A stretch of 64,000 bases of DNA from Embleya hyalina (lineage in GTDB: Bacteria; Actinomycetota; Actinomycetes; Streptomycetales; Streptomycetaceae). Location: positions 154,615 through 218,614 of the forward strand of contig NZ_BIFH01000033.1 of the NCBI RefSeq assembly GCF_003967355.1, in the 5' to 3' direction. The position numbers were made by a program, and so were the translations under genes. The stretch's first letter is position 1, and each line of letters opens with the position of its first letter. The notes under the pieces are model-generated. The model was not told the DNA's origin. It worked only from the letters and a program-made list of their open reading frames with translations, and did not search any database. Shown here piece by piece: positions 26,286-37,383 of the stretch.

Positions 26286-26825
26286 TCAGTCGCGCCGGTC
26301 CAGATACTCCGGCGGCACCGCCGGGGCCAGCCAGACGCCGTTGTCCGAGCGACGGAACGTGTGCCCGTCGGCGACCATGCGCTCGGCCCGCACCGCGAAC
26401 ACCACCGGCCGACCGCGCCGCGCGCCCACCCGGCGCGCCGTCTCGACGTCGACGGACAGGTGCACGTCGTGCCGATCCATCGGCCGCAGCCCCTCGACCA
26501 GGATCGCGGCCACGCTCCGGGGGTTCGTCCCGTGGAAGAGCACGGCGGGCGGCGTCGCCTCGACCAGCCCCAGGTCCACCGCGACGGTGTGCCCCTGACT
26601 GGCCCGGATCCGGGTGCCGTCCGCCGAGAACGCGAATCGCCGCTTGTCGTTCTCCGCGACCACCCGTTCGAGTTGCGCGCGCGACAACCCCACCCCGCGC
26701 GCGGCACAGGCCGCGAGCAGCACGTCCACCTCGACCCACCCGGCCTCGTCCAGGACGATCCCGAGCCGCTCGGGCTGATGCCGCAGATGCCGGGAGAGAT
26801 ACTTCGAAATCTTGACGATGTTCAT
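26286..26825 (-). CDS. kptA: RNA 2'-phosphotransferase (Tpt1/KptA family)
   Basis: 179 residues, normal for KptA. The N-terminal winged-helix half shows KYLSRHLRH with the conserved Arg-His. The C-terminal ADP-ribosyltransferase-like half shows IRASQGHT, LFHGTN and HLSVD, all family landmarks of the NAD+-binding site. The enzyme transfers an RNA 2'-phosphate to NAD+. Bacteria lack the fungal-type tRNA splicing that makes such ends, so the physiological substrate is unclear (RNA repair or damaged termini are proposed). It is followed on the same strand by the DUF3099 gene. Confidence 0.92.
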   Translation of the reverse strand: MNIVKISKYLSRHLRHQPERLGIVLDEAGWVEVDVLLAACAARGVGLSRAQLERVVAENDKRRFAFSADGTRIRASQGHTVAVDLGLVEATPPAVLFHGTNPRSVAAILVEGLRPMDRHDVHLSVDVETARRVGARRGRPVVFAVRAERMVADGHTFRRSDNGVWLAPAVPPEYLDRRD

Positions 26826-26981
26826 GATGAACCCCAACAAAACCACGAAGCCCCACCCGAGCACACCGAGTTTTCTCGGACAGGCCGACGCCGGGCGAGC
26901 CCACCAGAGCCCGCCCGGCGTCCGGGAAAACCACAACCGTCCCCGACCCGCGACCGCCTTCGCGGACCGAGCCGAACATCC

Positions 26982-27003
26982 GGCCCGTCCGGCGCTCGAG
27001 GAC
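26982..27003. repeat. Single copy of a streptomycete-type intergenic repeat
   Basis: GGCCCGTCCGGCGCTCGAGGAC closely resembles the two copies at 35996-36046 (core CCCGTCCGGCGnTnGAGnAC). It lies in the 190-nt gap between the TldE-like stop and kptA. As I recall, this element recurs in Streptomyces intergenic DNA; role unknown. Confidence 0.55.
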
Positions 27004-27015
27004 CCGCCCGACCGG

Positions 27016-28421
27016 CTACTGCGCCCGACTCGGCGACGACATGTTGAAGTCGCGCACCCGCAAGGCCGGCATCGCCGCACGCGTGAACCAGTCACCCCAC
27101 TCGCGCGGATACGTACGCTCGGTCCGCCCCGCCTCGACCGCCCGCCCCAACACGTCCACCGGCGACTCGTTGAATCGGAAGTTGTTCACCGCCCCGACCA
27201 CCTCGCCACCCTCCACCAGGTACACCCCGTCCCGGGTCAACCCGGTGAGCAGCAGCGTCTGCGGATCCACCTCGCGGATGTACCAGAGGCACGTCAGCAG
27301 CAGCCCGCGCTCGGTCGACGCGACCATCTCCGCCAACGTCGGCCCGCCGGTCGGCGCGTCCAGGATCAGGTTGTCGATCTCCGGCGCGACCGCCAGCCCG
27401 GTCAGCTCGGCGGTGTGCCGATTGGACCCCAGCGCGGTCAGCACGCCGTCGGTGACCCAGTCGGTGCGCTCCAGCGGCAGCCCGTTGTCGAACACCGACG
27501 CCGTGTCGCTCGACGCGTGCGCGATGGTGAACGGCGCGCTCTCCAGGCCCGGGTGGTTCGGGTCGCTGTACAGGGTCAGCGGCAGCTCGGTGAGCCGGTC
27601 GCCGACCCGCGTGCCGCCACCCGGCCTGCTGAAGACCGTACGGCCCTCGTGCGCGTCGCGGGCGCCGCCCTGCCAGTACATGTAGACCATCAGGTCCGCG
27701 ACCGCCGACGGCGGCAGCAGGGTCTCGTAGCGGCCCGCCGGCAGGTCGATCGTGCGGGTCGCCCAGGACAGCCGCTCGGCGAGGTCCGCGTCCAGCGCCG
27801 CCAGGTCCACGTCCCGGAAGTCGCGGGTCGGCGTGCCGCCCCACGCGGACCGGGTCAGGTCGCCCGACTTGGCGTTCAACTCGACGTGCCCGGTGGGCTG
27901 GTCGTGCCGGCGCCGCAGCCCGGCGGAGGTGCCCACGTAGCTGGAGGTCAGCTGGTGCGAGGCGAACCCGTACAGCAGCCGGTCCGCCTCCCGGGCCCGA
28001 CCGAACGCGGCGCCCAGCTCCGGCGCGAAGTCCGCGAACACGCCGATGGAGGTCTGCGCCGGCGCCTCGGTGAAGCCGTCGTCCGGGCCGCCCGAGGCCC
28101 CCAGGAGCGGTCGCGCGTCCTCGGCCGGACCCGCCTCGCGGGCCGCCGCCTCCGCGGCCCGTACCAGGCCCTCCAGCCGATCCACCGTCACGCCGCTGCG
28201 CGAGACCGTCCCGGACGCGGTGCCCTCCGTGCCCGCGACCGTGGCCACCACGGTCACCCGCCGGCCCCGCGTCTCGCCGTTGGTGGTCAGCGCGTTGCCC
28301 GCCCAGCGCAGGTTCGCCGCCGAGGTCTCCTCGGCGATCACCACGCAGCCGTCCGCCTTCGACAGCGCCAGCGCCCGCTCGACCGTCTCGTCCGGCCGCG
28401 TCACCACGGTCTGCCCGCCGC

Positions 28422-28425
<4 letters not shown>
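27016..28425 (-). CDS. TldD/PmbA family protein, TldE-like subunit
   Basis: A 469-residue protein of the PmbA/TldE side of the family: it lacks the HExxxH zinc motif found in its neighbour and shows the C-terminal features expected of TldE (FNESPVDVLGRAVE, VDPQTLLLTGLTRDGVYLV). In known systems TldD and TldE form a heterodimeric protease that degrades or matures small peptides, with TldE structural. It starts with ATG overlapping the TldD stop (ATGA), with AGGAGG about 7 nt upstream. No RiPP precursor or antitoxin gene is visible nearby. Confidence 0.9.
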
Positions 28426-31066
<2,641 letters not shown>

Positions 31067-31070
31067 ACTC

Positions 31071-31850
31071 ATGGGCGACCTGCTTGCGGGCAAGCGCATT
31101 CTCGTCACCGGCGTCATCACCGACGCCTCTCTCGGCTTCCACGTCGCCAAGCGGGCCCAGGAGGAGGGCGCCGAGGTCGTACTGACCGGATTCGGCCGGC
31201 TCTCGCTGGTCAACCGCATCGCGAACCGACTGCCGAAGCCGGCCCCGGTGATCGAGCTGGACGTGACGAACGCCGAACATCTCGCGGCGCTCGCGGACAA
31301 CGTGCGCGCGCACGTGCCGGCCCTGGACGGCGTCGTGCACTCGATCGCGTTCGGCCCGAAGGACGCCCTCGGCGGCAACTTCCTCAACACCGAGTGGCCC
31401 GACGTGGCCACCGCGGTGGAGGTCTCGGCGTACTCGCTGAAGTCGCTGACGATGGCCTGCCTGCCGCTCCTGGAGGCGAACGAGGGGCGCGGCGGCTCGG
31501 TCGTCGGCCTCGACTTCGACGCGCAGGTGGCGTGGCCGGGCTACGACTGGATGGGTGTGGCCAAGGCCGCGCTCGAGTCGACCTCGCGCTACCTGGCCAA
31601 GTACCTGGGCGAGAAGAACATCCGGGTCAACCTGATCTCCTCGGGCCCGGTCAAGACGATGGCCGCGAACAGCATCCCGGGCTTCGAGAAGTTCGAGGGC
31701 GTCTGGAACGAGAAGGCCCCGCTGGGCTGGGACCTGCGCGACTCGGACCCGGCCGCGCGGGGTGTGTGCGCGCTGCTGTCCGACTGGTTCCCGAAGACCA
31801 CGGGAGAGGTCGTCCACGTCGACGGCGGCCTGCACGCGATCGGCGCCTGA
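31071..31850 (+). CDS. fabI: Enoyl-ACP reductase (NADH), FabI/InhA type
   Basis: 259 residues. The divergent SDR pattern of enoyl-ACP reductases is clear: GVITDASLGFHVAK cofactor loop, HSIAFGPKDALGG, and the catalytic Tyr/Lys pair in YDWMGVAKAALE (Tyr-x6-Lys spacing). It performs the last step of fatty acid elongation. It follows fabG by 4 nt and so shares its message. The family is the target of triclosan and, in mycobacteria, activated isoniazid. Confidence 0.95.
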   Translation: MGDLLAGKRILVTGVITDASLGFHVAKRAQEEGAEVVLTGFGRLSLVNRIANRLPKPAPVIELDVTNAEHLAALADNVRAHVPALDGVVHSIAFGPKDALGGNFLNTEWPDVATAVEVSAYSLKSLTMACLPLLEANEGRGGSVVGLDFDAQVAWPGYDWMGVAKAALESTSRYLAKYLGEKNIRVNLISSGPVKTMAANSIPGFEKFEGVWNEKAPLGWDLRDSDPAARGVCALLSDWFPKTTGEVVHVDGGLHAIGA

Positions 31851-32091
31851 CCGCGCTTGGCGCGGCCCCCTCGTTGCCGCGCCGCGCGCGGGGCGACCGC
31901 GCCGCCGGGCGGCGGCTTCGGGGAAGCGGCCGAGGCGTCCACAGCCCGATCACCCGGCCGACGGGTCGGGGGGTCGGGCCGTGTCGTCGTGGGTCACGGA
32001 GCCGAGTGGGCACGCCGACGGCATCCGGCCGACGGCGCGGGCGCGGCCTCGATCGCGCACGTCGCGGCCCGGGGGGTGGGCGAGGGACCGC

Positions 32092-32385
32092 TCAACCGGT
32101 CGCGGCGGCGATCGTCGCCGCGATGCCGATCAGGACCGTGATCAGCAGCATGATGCCCAGGATGCCGCCGAGTTGTCTGGCGGAGGACTTGTTCGGGTCC
32201 GGCGGTGCCAGCACCGTCTGCCGGATCCCGTCGTCGCCGGACTCGGCGGCCTTGCGGGCCAGGATCTCGTTGCGCGCGTCGGACCGCGCGACTTCCTCCG
32301 CGTGCGTGCGCTCCTCGCGGGCCTTGCGGGCCGCCATCGCCCGCTCGTACCGCGCCTTCGAGGATTCGCCGGATGTAGCAGCCAT
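32092..32385 (-). CDS. Small tail-anchored membrane protein
   Basis: 97 residues: an acidic/basic helical N-terminal half (KARYERAMAARKAREERTH), probably coiled coil, and one C-terminal helix (LGGILGIMLLITVLIGIAAT). This is a tail-anchor topology. No recognised domain. The ATG at 32385 is the first start after an upstream stretch without ribosome site. It is divergent from the MMPL gene. Confidence 0.65.
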   Translation of the reverse strand: MAATSGESSKARYERAMAARKAREERTHAEEVARSDARNEILARKAAESGDDGIRQTVLAPPDPNKSSARQLGGILGIMLLITVLIGIAATIAAATG

Positions 32386-32849
32386 GCGGACGAGTTTCGC
32401 AGACCGGCACCACCGAGCCGGCGGAGGGTGAGCCCGGCGCCCGGTTCGCCGCCCGCCTCCGGGTCGGGCACCGGCAGCCGGCTCGACGTGCGCCCCGGCA
32501 CCCGGCGGACCGTGCGTTCGAATCCCCGCCTCGGGAACTCCGGCCGGCCGTCCGGGCGTTGTACACACGTGTGGGTCCCCTGCACGAGCGATGCCTCCCT
32601 CGGAAGATCGTTTCGGTATCGCCGCAGGTCACAGGGGGGTACGGGGAACGTTCCCCTTACACGTATCCCGGTATGCCCCGAGTGATCACGATGCCCCTCC
32701 TTCTCAGGGGTGGGGCCAGCCCTACTACGCAGGGGTGTCTGCCCCCCACCCAAGACACCGGTCCGCAGGATGTGGGGCCCGGTCGCCCGCCAATAGCGTT
32801 TCCGTGTCGAGGAAAACCTTCGGCAGCGGAGAACATAGGAGCGGGGACC
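32386..32849. promoter_or_regulatory. 464-nt divergent region upstream of the MMPL gene, with palindrome and structured leader
   Basis: No gene recognised. GGGGAACGTTCCCC (32643-32656) is a perfect 14-nt palindrome. Downstream, 32703-32752 can fold into a long GC hairpin: GGGGTGGGG against CCCCCCACCC, with an inner CCCT/AGGG pairing. TAGCGT (32794-32799) is a -10 candidate giving a leader of about 44 nt, and AGGAGCGGGG is the ribosome site. This suggests tight control of the exporter. Confidence 0.5.
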
Positions 32850-35198
32850 ATGGCATCCAGGCGCAATTTGGCCGCCTCGATCGGTGGCTGGAGTGCACAG
32901 CATCGGAAAACGGCGGTATTCGGGTGGCTGCTGTTCGTGGTCCTCGCCGTGGTGATCGGCGGTATGAGCGGGACGGACAAGATCACCGACGCCGAGCGCG
33001 GTGTGGGGGAGTCGGGTCGCGCGGCACGCATCATCGACGACGCCGGCATCAGTGAGCCCGCCGGCGAGATGATCCTGGTGCGCAGCGACAAGCTCGTCGC
33101 GCAGGACCCGAAGTTCCGTGCCGCCGTGGACGACGTGATCAACCGCGTCAACGCCACGCAGATCAAGGACAAGGGCCCCGCCACCCAGCACATGCGCTCT
33201 CCGTACGCCGGACAGGGCGGCATCTCCTCCGACAGTCGCTCGGCGCTGATCCAGTTCGACATGGCCGGGGACAGCGAGAAGGCCGTCGACAACATCCAGC
33301 CGGTCCTGGACGCGGTGGCCGCGGCCCGCGGCGCGCACCCCGACGTGGCCATCGAGCAGTTCGGCGACGCCAGCGGCGACAAGTGGTTCAAGGACACCAT
33401 CGCCAAGGACTTCACCCGCGCCGAATGGACCGCCGTCCCGCTCGCGCTCGGCATCCTGCTCGTCGCGTTCGGCGCCGTGGTCGCCGCCCTGCTGCCGGTG
33501 GCCCTCGCGCTCACCGCGTTCATCGCCGCGGGCGGCCTGCTGGCGCTGAGCAGCCACCTGATGCCGGTGGGCGACAACGCGCAGTCGGTGATGTTGCTGA
33601 TCGGCCTGGCCGTCGGCGTCGACTACTGCATGTTCTACCTGCGCCGGGAGCGGGAGGAGCGGGCCAAGGGCCGCGACCCCGAGACCGCGCTGCGGATCGC
33701 GGCCGCCACCTCCGGCCGGTCCGTGCTCATCTCCGGCATCACCGTGATCGTCGCGATGGCCGGCATGCTGCTCTCCGGTCTGAGCGAGTTCGAGTCGATG
33801 GCCTCCGCGACCATCCTGGTCGTGCTCACCGCGGTGCTCGGTTCGCTCACCGTGCTGCCCGCGCTGCTGTCGATGCTCGGCGACAAGGTGGACTTCGGCA
33901 AGATCCCCGGGCTGGCCAAGATGCGTCGCCCCACCGGCGGCAGCAAGGTCTGGGGCAAGATCCTGGGCGTGGTGCTCACCCGTCCCCGGGCCACCGCGGT
34001 GCTCGCCGGCGGTCTGCTGATCGCGCTGACCATCCCGGTGGTGGGCATGAAGACCGCCCAACTGCCGCTCGACAAGGAACTGCCCACCGACCTGTCCATC
34101 GTGCAGACCTACCAGCACATCGAGAAGGCGTTCCCCGGCGGCCCGGCGCCCGCCCAGGTCGTGGTCAAGACCAAGAACCCCGACGACCCCAAGCTCCTCG
34201 CGGCCTTCGAGGACTTCCGCCGCGCCGCGGTCGCCACCGGCAAGATGCACGAGCCGATCGAGGTCGAGCGCCAGGGCACCACGAACATCTTCAAGATCTC
34301 CGTACCGCTCGCCGGCGGCGGCCTCGACAAGACCAGCAACGACGCGCTGGCCACACTGCGGGACAAGGTCGTCCCGGAGACCCTGGACAAGGTCGACGGC
34401 GTCCAGGACGCCCCGGTCACCGGCAACACCGCGGGCAACAAGGACTTCAACGACAAGCTCGGCGCGGCCCGGCTGCCGATCTTCGCCTTCGTGCTCGGCT
34501 TCGCGTTCCTGCTCATGCTGGTGTCGTTCCGCTCGATCGCCATCGCGGCCACCGCGATCGTGCTCAACCTGCTGTCGGTGGGCGCGGCGTACGGCGTGAT
34601 GACGCTGGTCTTCCAGCACGGCTACGGCGACTTCCTGATCGGCACCGACGCACCGGGGGCGGTCGTCTCCTGGATCCCGATGTTCCTGTTCGTGATCCTG
34701 TTCGGGCTGTCGATGGACTACCACGTGTTCGTGGTCTCCCGGATCCGTGAGGCCTACGACAAGGGCATGGACACCAAGGAAGCCGTGTCGCACGGGATTC
34801 GCACCACCGCCGGTGTGGTGACCAGCGCGGCGACGATCATGGTCGCGGTGTTCGCGGTCTTCGGCACCCTGTCGATGCAGTCGATGAAGCAGTTCGGTGT
34901 CGGCCTGGCGGTGGCGGTCCTGCTCGACGCCACGATCATCCGCGGTCTGCTGCTGCCGGCCGTGATGAGCCTGCTCGGCGACCACAACTGGTACCTGCCG
35001 CGCTGGCTGAACTGGCTGCCGCAGATGGACCACGGCGACGAGGCGGTCGACGTGCCGGCCCCGGCCGGCGAGCCGGTTCCGGCCTACGCCTCGGCGAACG
35101 GCTACGCGGCGCCCGGCTACGAGCCGGTGTACCCGGGGACCGGATACGACGAGAACGTGTCCTCCTCGCGGCGGATCCCCCGCCCGCCGGCCGGCTGA
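32850..35198 (+). CDS. MMPL family RND-type exporter
   Basis: A 782-residue transporter with two repeats, each having one helix, a large extracytoplasmic domain and five more helices. The first-half proton-relay segment is GLAVGVDYCMFYLRREREE and the second is FGLSMDYHVFVVSRIREAY, the conserved GxxxDY pattern of MMPL proteins. Actinobacterial members export lipids or lipid-linked compounds, or protect against them. The C-terminus is a 65-residue Pro/Tyr/Gly-rich tail. It probably has its own promoter. Substrate unknown. Confidence 0.92.
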   Translation: MASRRNLAASIGGWSAQHRKTAVFGWLLFVVLAVVIGGMSGTDKITDAERGVGESGRAARIIDDAGISEPAGEMILVRSDKLVAQDPKFRAAVDDVINRVNATQIKDKGPATQHMRSPYAGQGGISSDSRSALIQFDMAGDSEKAVDNIQPVLDAVAAARGAHPDVAIEQFGDASGDKWFKDTIAKDFTRAEWTAVPLALGILLVAFGAVVAALLPVALALTAFIAAGGLLALSSHLMPVGDNAQSVMLLIGLAVGVDYCMFYLRREREERAKGRDPETALRIAAATSGRSVLISGITVIVAMAGMLLSGLSEFESMASATILVVLTAVLGSLTVLPALLSMLGDKVDFGKIPGLAKMRRPTGGSKVWGKILGVVLTRPRATAVLAGGLLIALTIPVVGMKTAQLPLDKELPTDLSIVQTYQHIEKAFPGGPAPAQVVVKTKNPDDPKLLAAFEDFRRAAVATGKMHEPIEVERQGTTNIFKISVPLAGGGLDKTSNDALATLRDKVVPETLDKVDGVQDAPVTGNTAGNKDFNDKLGAARLPIFAFVLGFAFLLMLVSFRSIAIAATAIVLNLLSVGAAYGVMTLVFQHGYGDFLIGTDAPGAVVSWIPMFLFVILFGLSMDYHVFVVSRIREAYDKGMDTKEAVSHGIRTTAGVVTSAATIMVAVFAVFGTLSMQSMKQFGVGLAVAVLLDATIIRGLLLPAVMSLLGDHNWYLPRWLNWLPQMDHGDEAVDVPAPAGEPVPAYASANGYAAPGYEPVYPGTGYDENVSSSRRIPRPPAG

Positions 35199-35213
35199 CC
35201 CGAAGTCGGGTCA
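35196..35213 (+). terminator. Hairpin overlapping the MMPL stop codon
   Basis: TGACCCGAAGTCGGGTCA is a perfect inverted repeat with 8-nt arms whose first three bases are the MMPL stop codon. Compact stem with a 2-nt centre; likely a terminator or 3'-end stabiliser. Confidence 0.5.
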
Positions 35214-35396
35214 CCACCGGCACCACGCCGGCGGTGACCCGACCACCCGCCACCTCCGCCGAAAGCACGGGTCGGGACCGGATACTCGGTCCCGACCCGT
35301 CGTGCGTGTCGGCGCCACCCGCCCGATTCGGCCGGCGCGGAAAACGGAAGCACCGACCCGCAGTGCACAACGGCCGATGTCTGAGAGGCTGAACCC

Positions 35397-35912
35397 ATGG
35401 CATCCCACCGACAGCGCAATCTTGTGGTGATGAGGCACGCGAAGGCCGAGTGGCCCGACGGGCCGGACCACGAGCGACCCCTCGCCGAACGCGGCCGCAA
35501 GGACGCCGCCGAGACCGGGCACCGGCTGCTCGCCGGCGGCATCACCCCGGATCTGGTGGTGTGCTCCCCGGCGGTGCGCACCCGCGAGACCTGGCGGCTG
35601 CTCGGCAAGGTCTACGACCACAAGCCGCACACCGTCTACGACGAGCGGGTCTACGAGGCGAGCGCGCAGGCGCTCCTGTACCTCGTGCAGGAGACCCCCG
35701 ACGAGGTCGACACGCTGCTGCTGATCGGGCACAACCCGGGAGTGGCCACGCTGGTCAACGCGTTGGCCGGCAGCGGTGAGGACGACACGCTCGTGCGGCT
35801 GCGGGAGAAGTACCCGACCTCGGCGGTGGCCGTACTCAGCCTGCACACCCCCTGGTCCGACCTCCAGGAACGCTCGGCCCACCTGACCAGATTCACCACC
35901 CCGGCCGGCTGA
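35397..35912 (+). CDS. SixA-like histidine phosphatase
   Basis: 171 residues of the histidine phosphatase (phosphoglycerate-mutase-like) superfamily. The nucleophile motif is VVMRHAKAEW (RH at 13-14), followed by RPLAERGRKDA, SPAVRTRETW and IGHNPG with the second catalytic His. The RHAK form and small size place it with SixA, which removes phosphate from phosphohistidine. The in vivo target is unknown. Monocistronic, between the MMPL gene and convergent serB. Confidence 0.88.
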   Translation: MASHRQRNLVVMRHAKAEWPDGPDHERPLAERGRKDAAETGHRLLAGGITPDLVVCSPAVRTRETWRLLGKVYDHKPHTVYDERVYEASAQALLYLVQETPDEVDTLLLIGHNPGVATLVNALAGSGEDDTLVRLREKYPTSAVAVLSLHTPWSDLQERSAHLTRFTTPAG

Positions 35913-35962
35913 CCACCGATTCCCGCGAGCACGTCGACCAACGCCGGACCGGCCACAGCCGG

Positions 35963-36046
35963 TCCGGCGCGAATCCGGTCGGTTCGGCGCGAATCCAGCC
36001 CGTCCGGCGTTTGAGTACAAGCTTTTCAGCCCGTCCGGCGTTTGAG
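35963..36046. repeat. Cluster of short direct repeats between sixA-like gene and serB
   Basis: Two identical 20-nt copies of CAGCCCGTCCGGCGTTTGAG (35996-36015 and 36027-36046; 31-nt period) and, just before them, two near-identical 14-nt units (TCCGGCGCGAATCC at 35963 and TTCGGCGCGAATCC at 35983; 20-nt period). The 20-nt unit resembles the copy at 26982 and a repeat I recall from Streptomyces intergenic regions. Confidence 0.75.
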
Positions 36047-36112
36047 GACGGCCGACCCGGCTCGGGGAGACCCGGGCACGCGGTCGGCCCCGAGCCGGTC
36101 GGCCGTACGGCG

Positions 36113-37297
36113 CTACGCGTCGGCCGCGTCGGCCGCCTCGATCTCGTCCCGCGCGACCCCGAGCAGGAACAACACGGTGTCCAGAAACGGCACGTTGACC
36201 GCCGTGTCCGCGGCCTCCCGAACCACCGGCTTCGCGTTGAACGCCACCCCGAGCCCCGCGGCGTTGAGCATGTCCAGGTCGTTCGCACCGTCACCGATCG
36301 CGACGGTGGCCGTCAACGGCACCCCCGCGTCCGCCGCGAAGCCGCGCAACAGCCGCGCCTTGCCCGCCCGGTCGACGATCTCGCCGACCACCCGCCCGGT
36401 GAGCTTGCCGTCGACCACCTCGAGGGTGTTCGCCGCGCTGTAGTCCAGCCCCAGCTTCTCCACCAGCGCGTCGGTGACCTGGGTGAATCCACCCGAGACG
36501 ATGCCGACCTTGTAGCCGAGCCGCTTCAGCGTCCGCACCAGCGTGCGTGCCCCGCGCGTGAGGACGACCTGCTCGCGCACCCTGTCGATGGCGCTCTCGT
36601 CCAGCCCCGCGAGCAGCGCCACCCGGGCCCGCAGCGACTCGGCGAAGTCCAGCTCGCCCCGCATCGCGGCGGCGGTGACCTCGGCCACCTCGTCCAGACA
36701 GCCCGCATGCTCGGCGAGCAGTTCGATCACCTCGCCCTGGATCAGGGTCGAGTCGACGTCCATCACGATCAGCCGCTTGGCCCGGCGCCGCAGCCCGGAC
36801 GGCTGGACCGCGATGTCCACCCCGCGCTCGGCGGCCTCGACGGCCAGTTCGAGCCGCAGCTTGTCGGTCTCCACGCCGGAGACCTGGAGCTCGATGGCGG
36901 TCACCGGATACTTGGCGAGTCGGAAGATCCGGTCGATGTTGGCGCCGGTGTTCGCGATCCGGTGCGCTATCCCGGCGAACGCGTCCGGCTCCAGCGGGTG
37001 GCCGAGCACGGTGACGTGCGAGCGGCCCTCGCCGCGCGGGCGGTTGTCGCCGACGCCGGACAGGATCTCCGCCTCCAGGCGCTCGCCGTCCGCCCAGCGG
37101 TGTACGCCGGCCCGCAGTCGGCCCTCGTCGGTCGGCGTGGTGATCAGGACGCACAGCGTGAGCCGGCCCCGGGTGACGGTCTGCTCGACGTCGACGACCT
37201 CGACGGTGTGGCCGGCCAGGACATCGAAAAGGCTCGCCGTCACCCCCGGTCGGTCCTTGCCGAAGATCTTGACGAGAAGAGTGCGCGGCGCATTCAT
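36113..37297 (-). CDS. serB: Phosphoserine phosphatase SerB
   Basis: 394 residues. The N-terminal half (about 1-180) carries two ACT-like regulatory domains (LLVKIFGKDRPGVTASLFDV at the start). The C-terminal HAD phosphatase has DVDSTLIQGE (nucleophile Asp and acid/base Asp), VSGGFT and GDGANDLDML. It makes serine from phosphoserine, the last step of serine biosynthesis. The ACT domains imply allosteric control, usually by serine. It is transcribed toward the repeat cluster. Confidence 0.95.
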   Translation of the reverse strand: MNAPRTLLVKIFGKDRPGVTASLFDVLAGHTVEVVDVEQTVTRGRLTLCVLITTPTDEGRLRAGVHRWADGERLEAEILSGVGDNRPRGEGRSHVTVLGHPLEPDAFAGIAHRIANTGANIDRIFRLAKYPVTAIELQVSGVETDKLRLELAVEAAERGVDIAVQPSGLRRRAKRLIVMDVDSTLIQGEVIELLAEHAGCLDEVAEVTAAAMRGELDFAESLRARVALLAGLDESAIDRVREQVVLTRGARTLVRTLKRLGYKVGIVSGGFTQVTDALVEKLGLDYSAANTLEVVDGKLTGRVVGEIVDRAGKARLLRGFAADAGVPLTATVAIGDGANDLDMLNAAGLGVAFNAKPVVREAADTAVNVPFLDTVLFLLGVARDEIEAADAADA

Positions 37298-37383
37298 GAT
37301 GCTTCACGGTACCGGCCGTTCGAGATCGACCGCCGCACCGGTCCACACTGCGAACAGCCGACGAATCGCCGGGCGGGCCGGAT

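Noticed and set aside
32142..35033. 963-codon frame antisense to the MMPL gene
   Set aside because: The plus-strand MMPL gene has complete family motifs and a ribosome site; the antisense product is His/Asp/Gly-rich noise.
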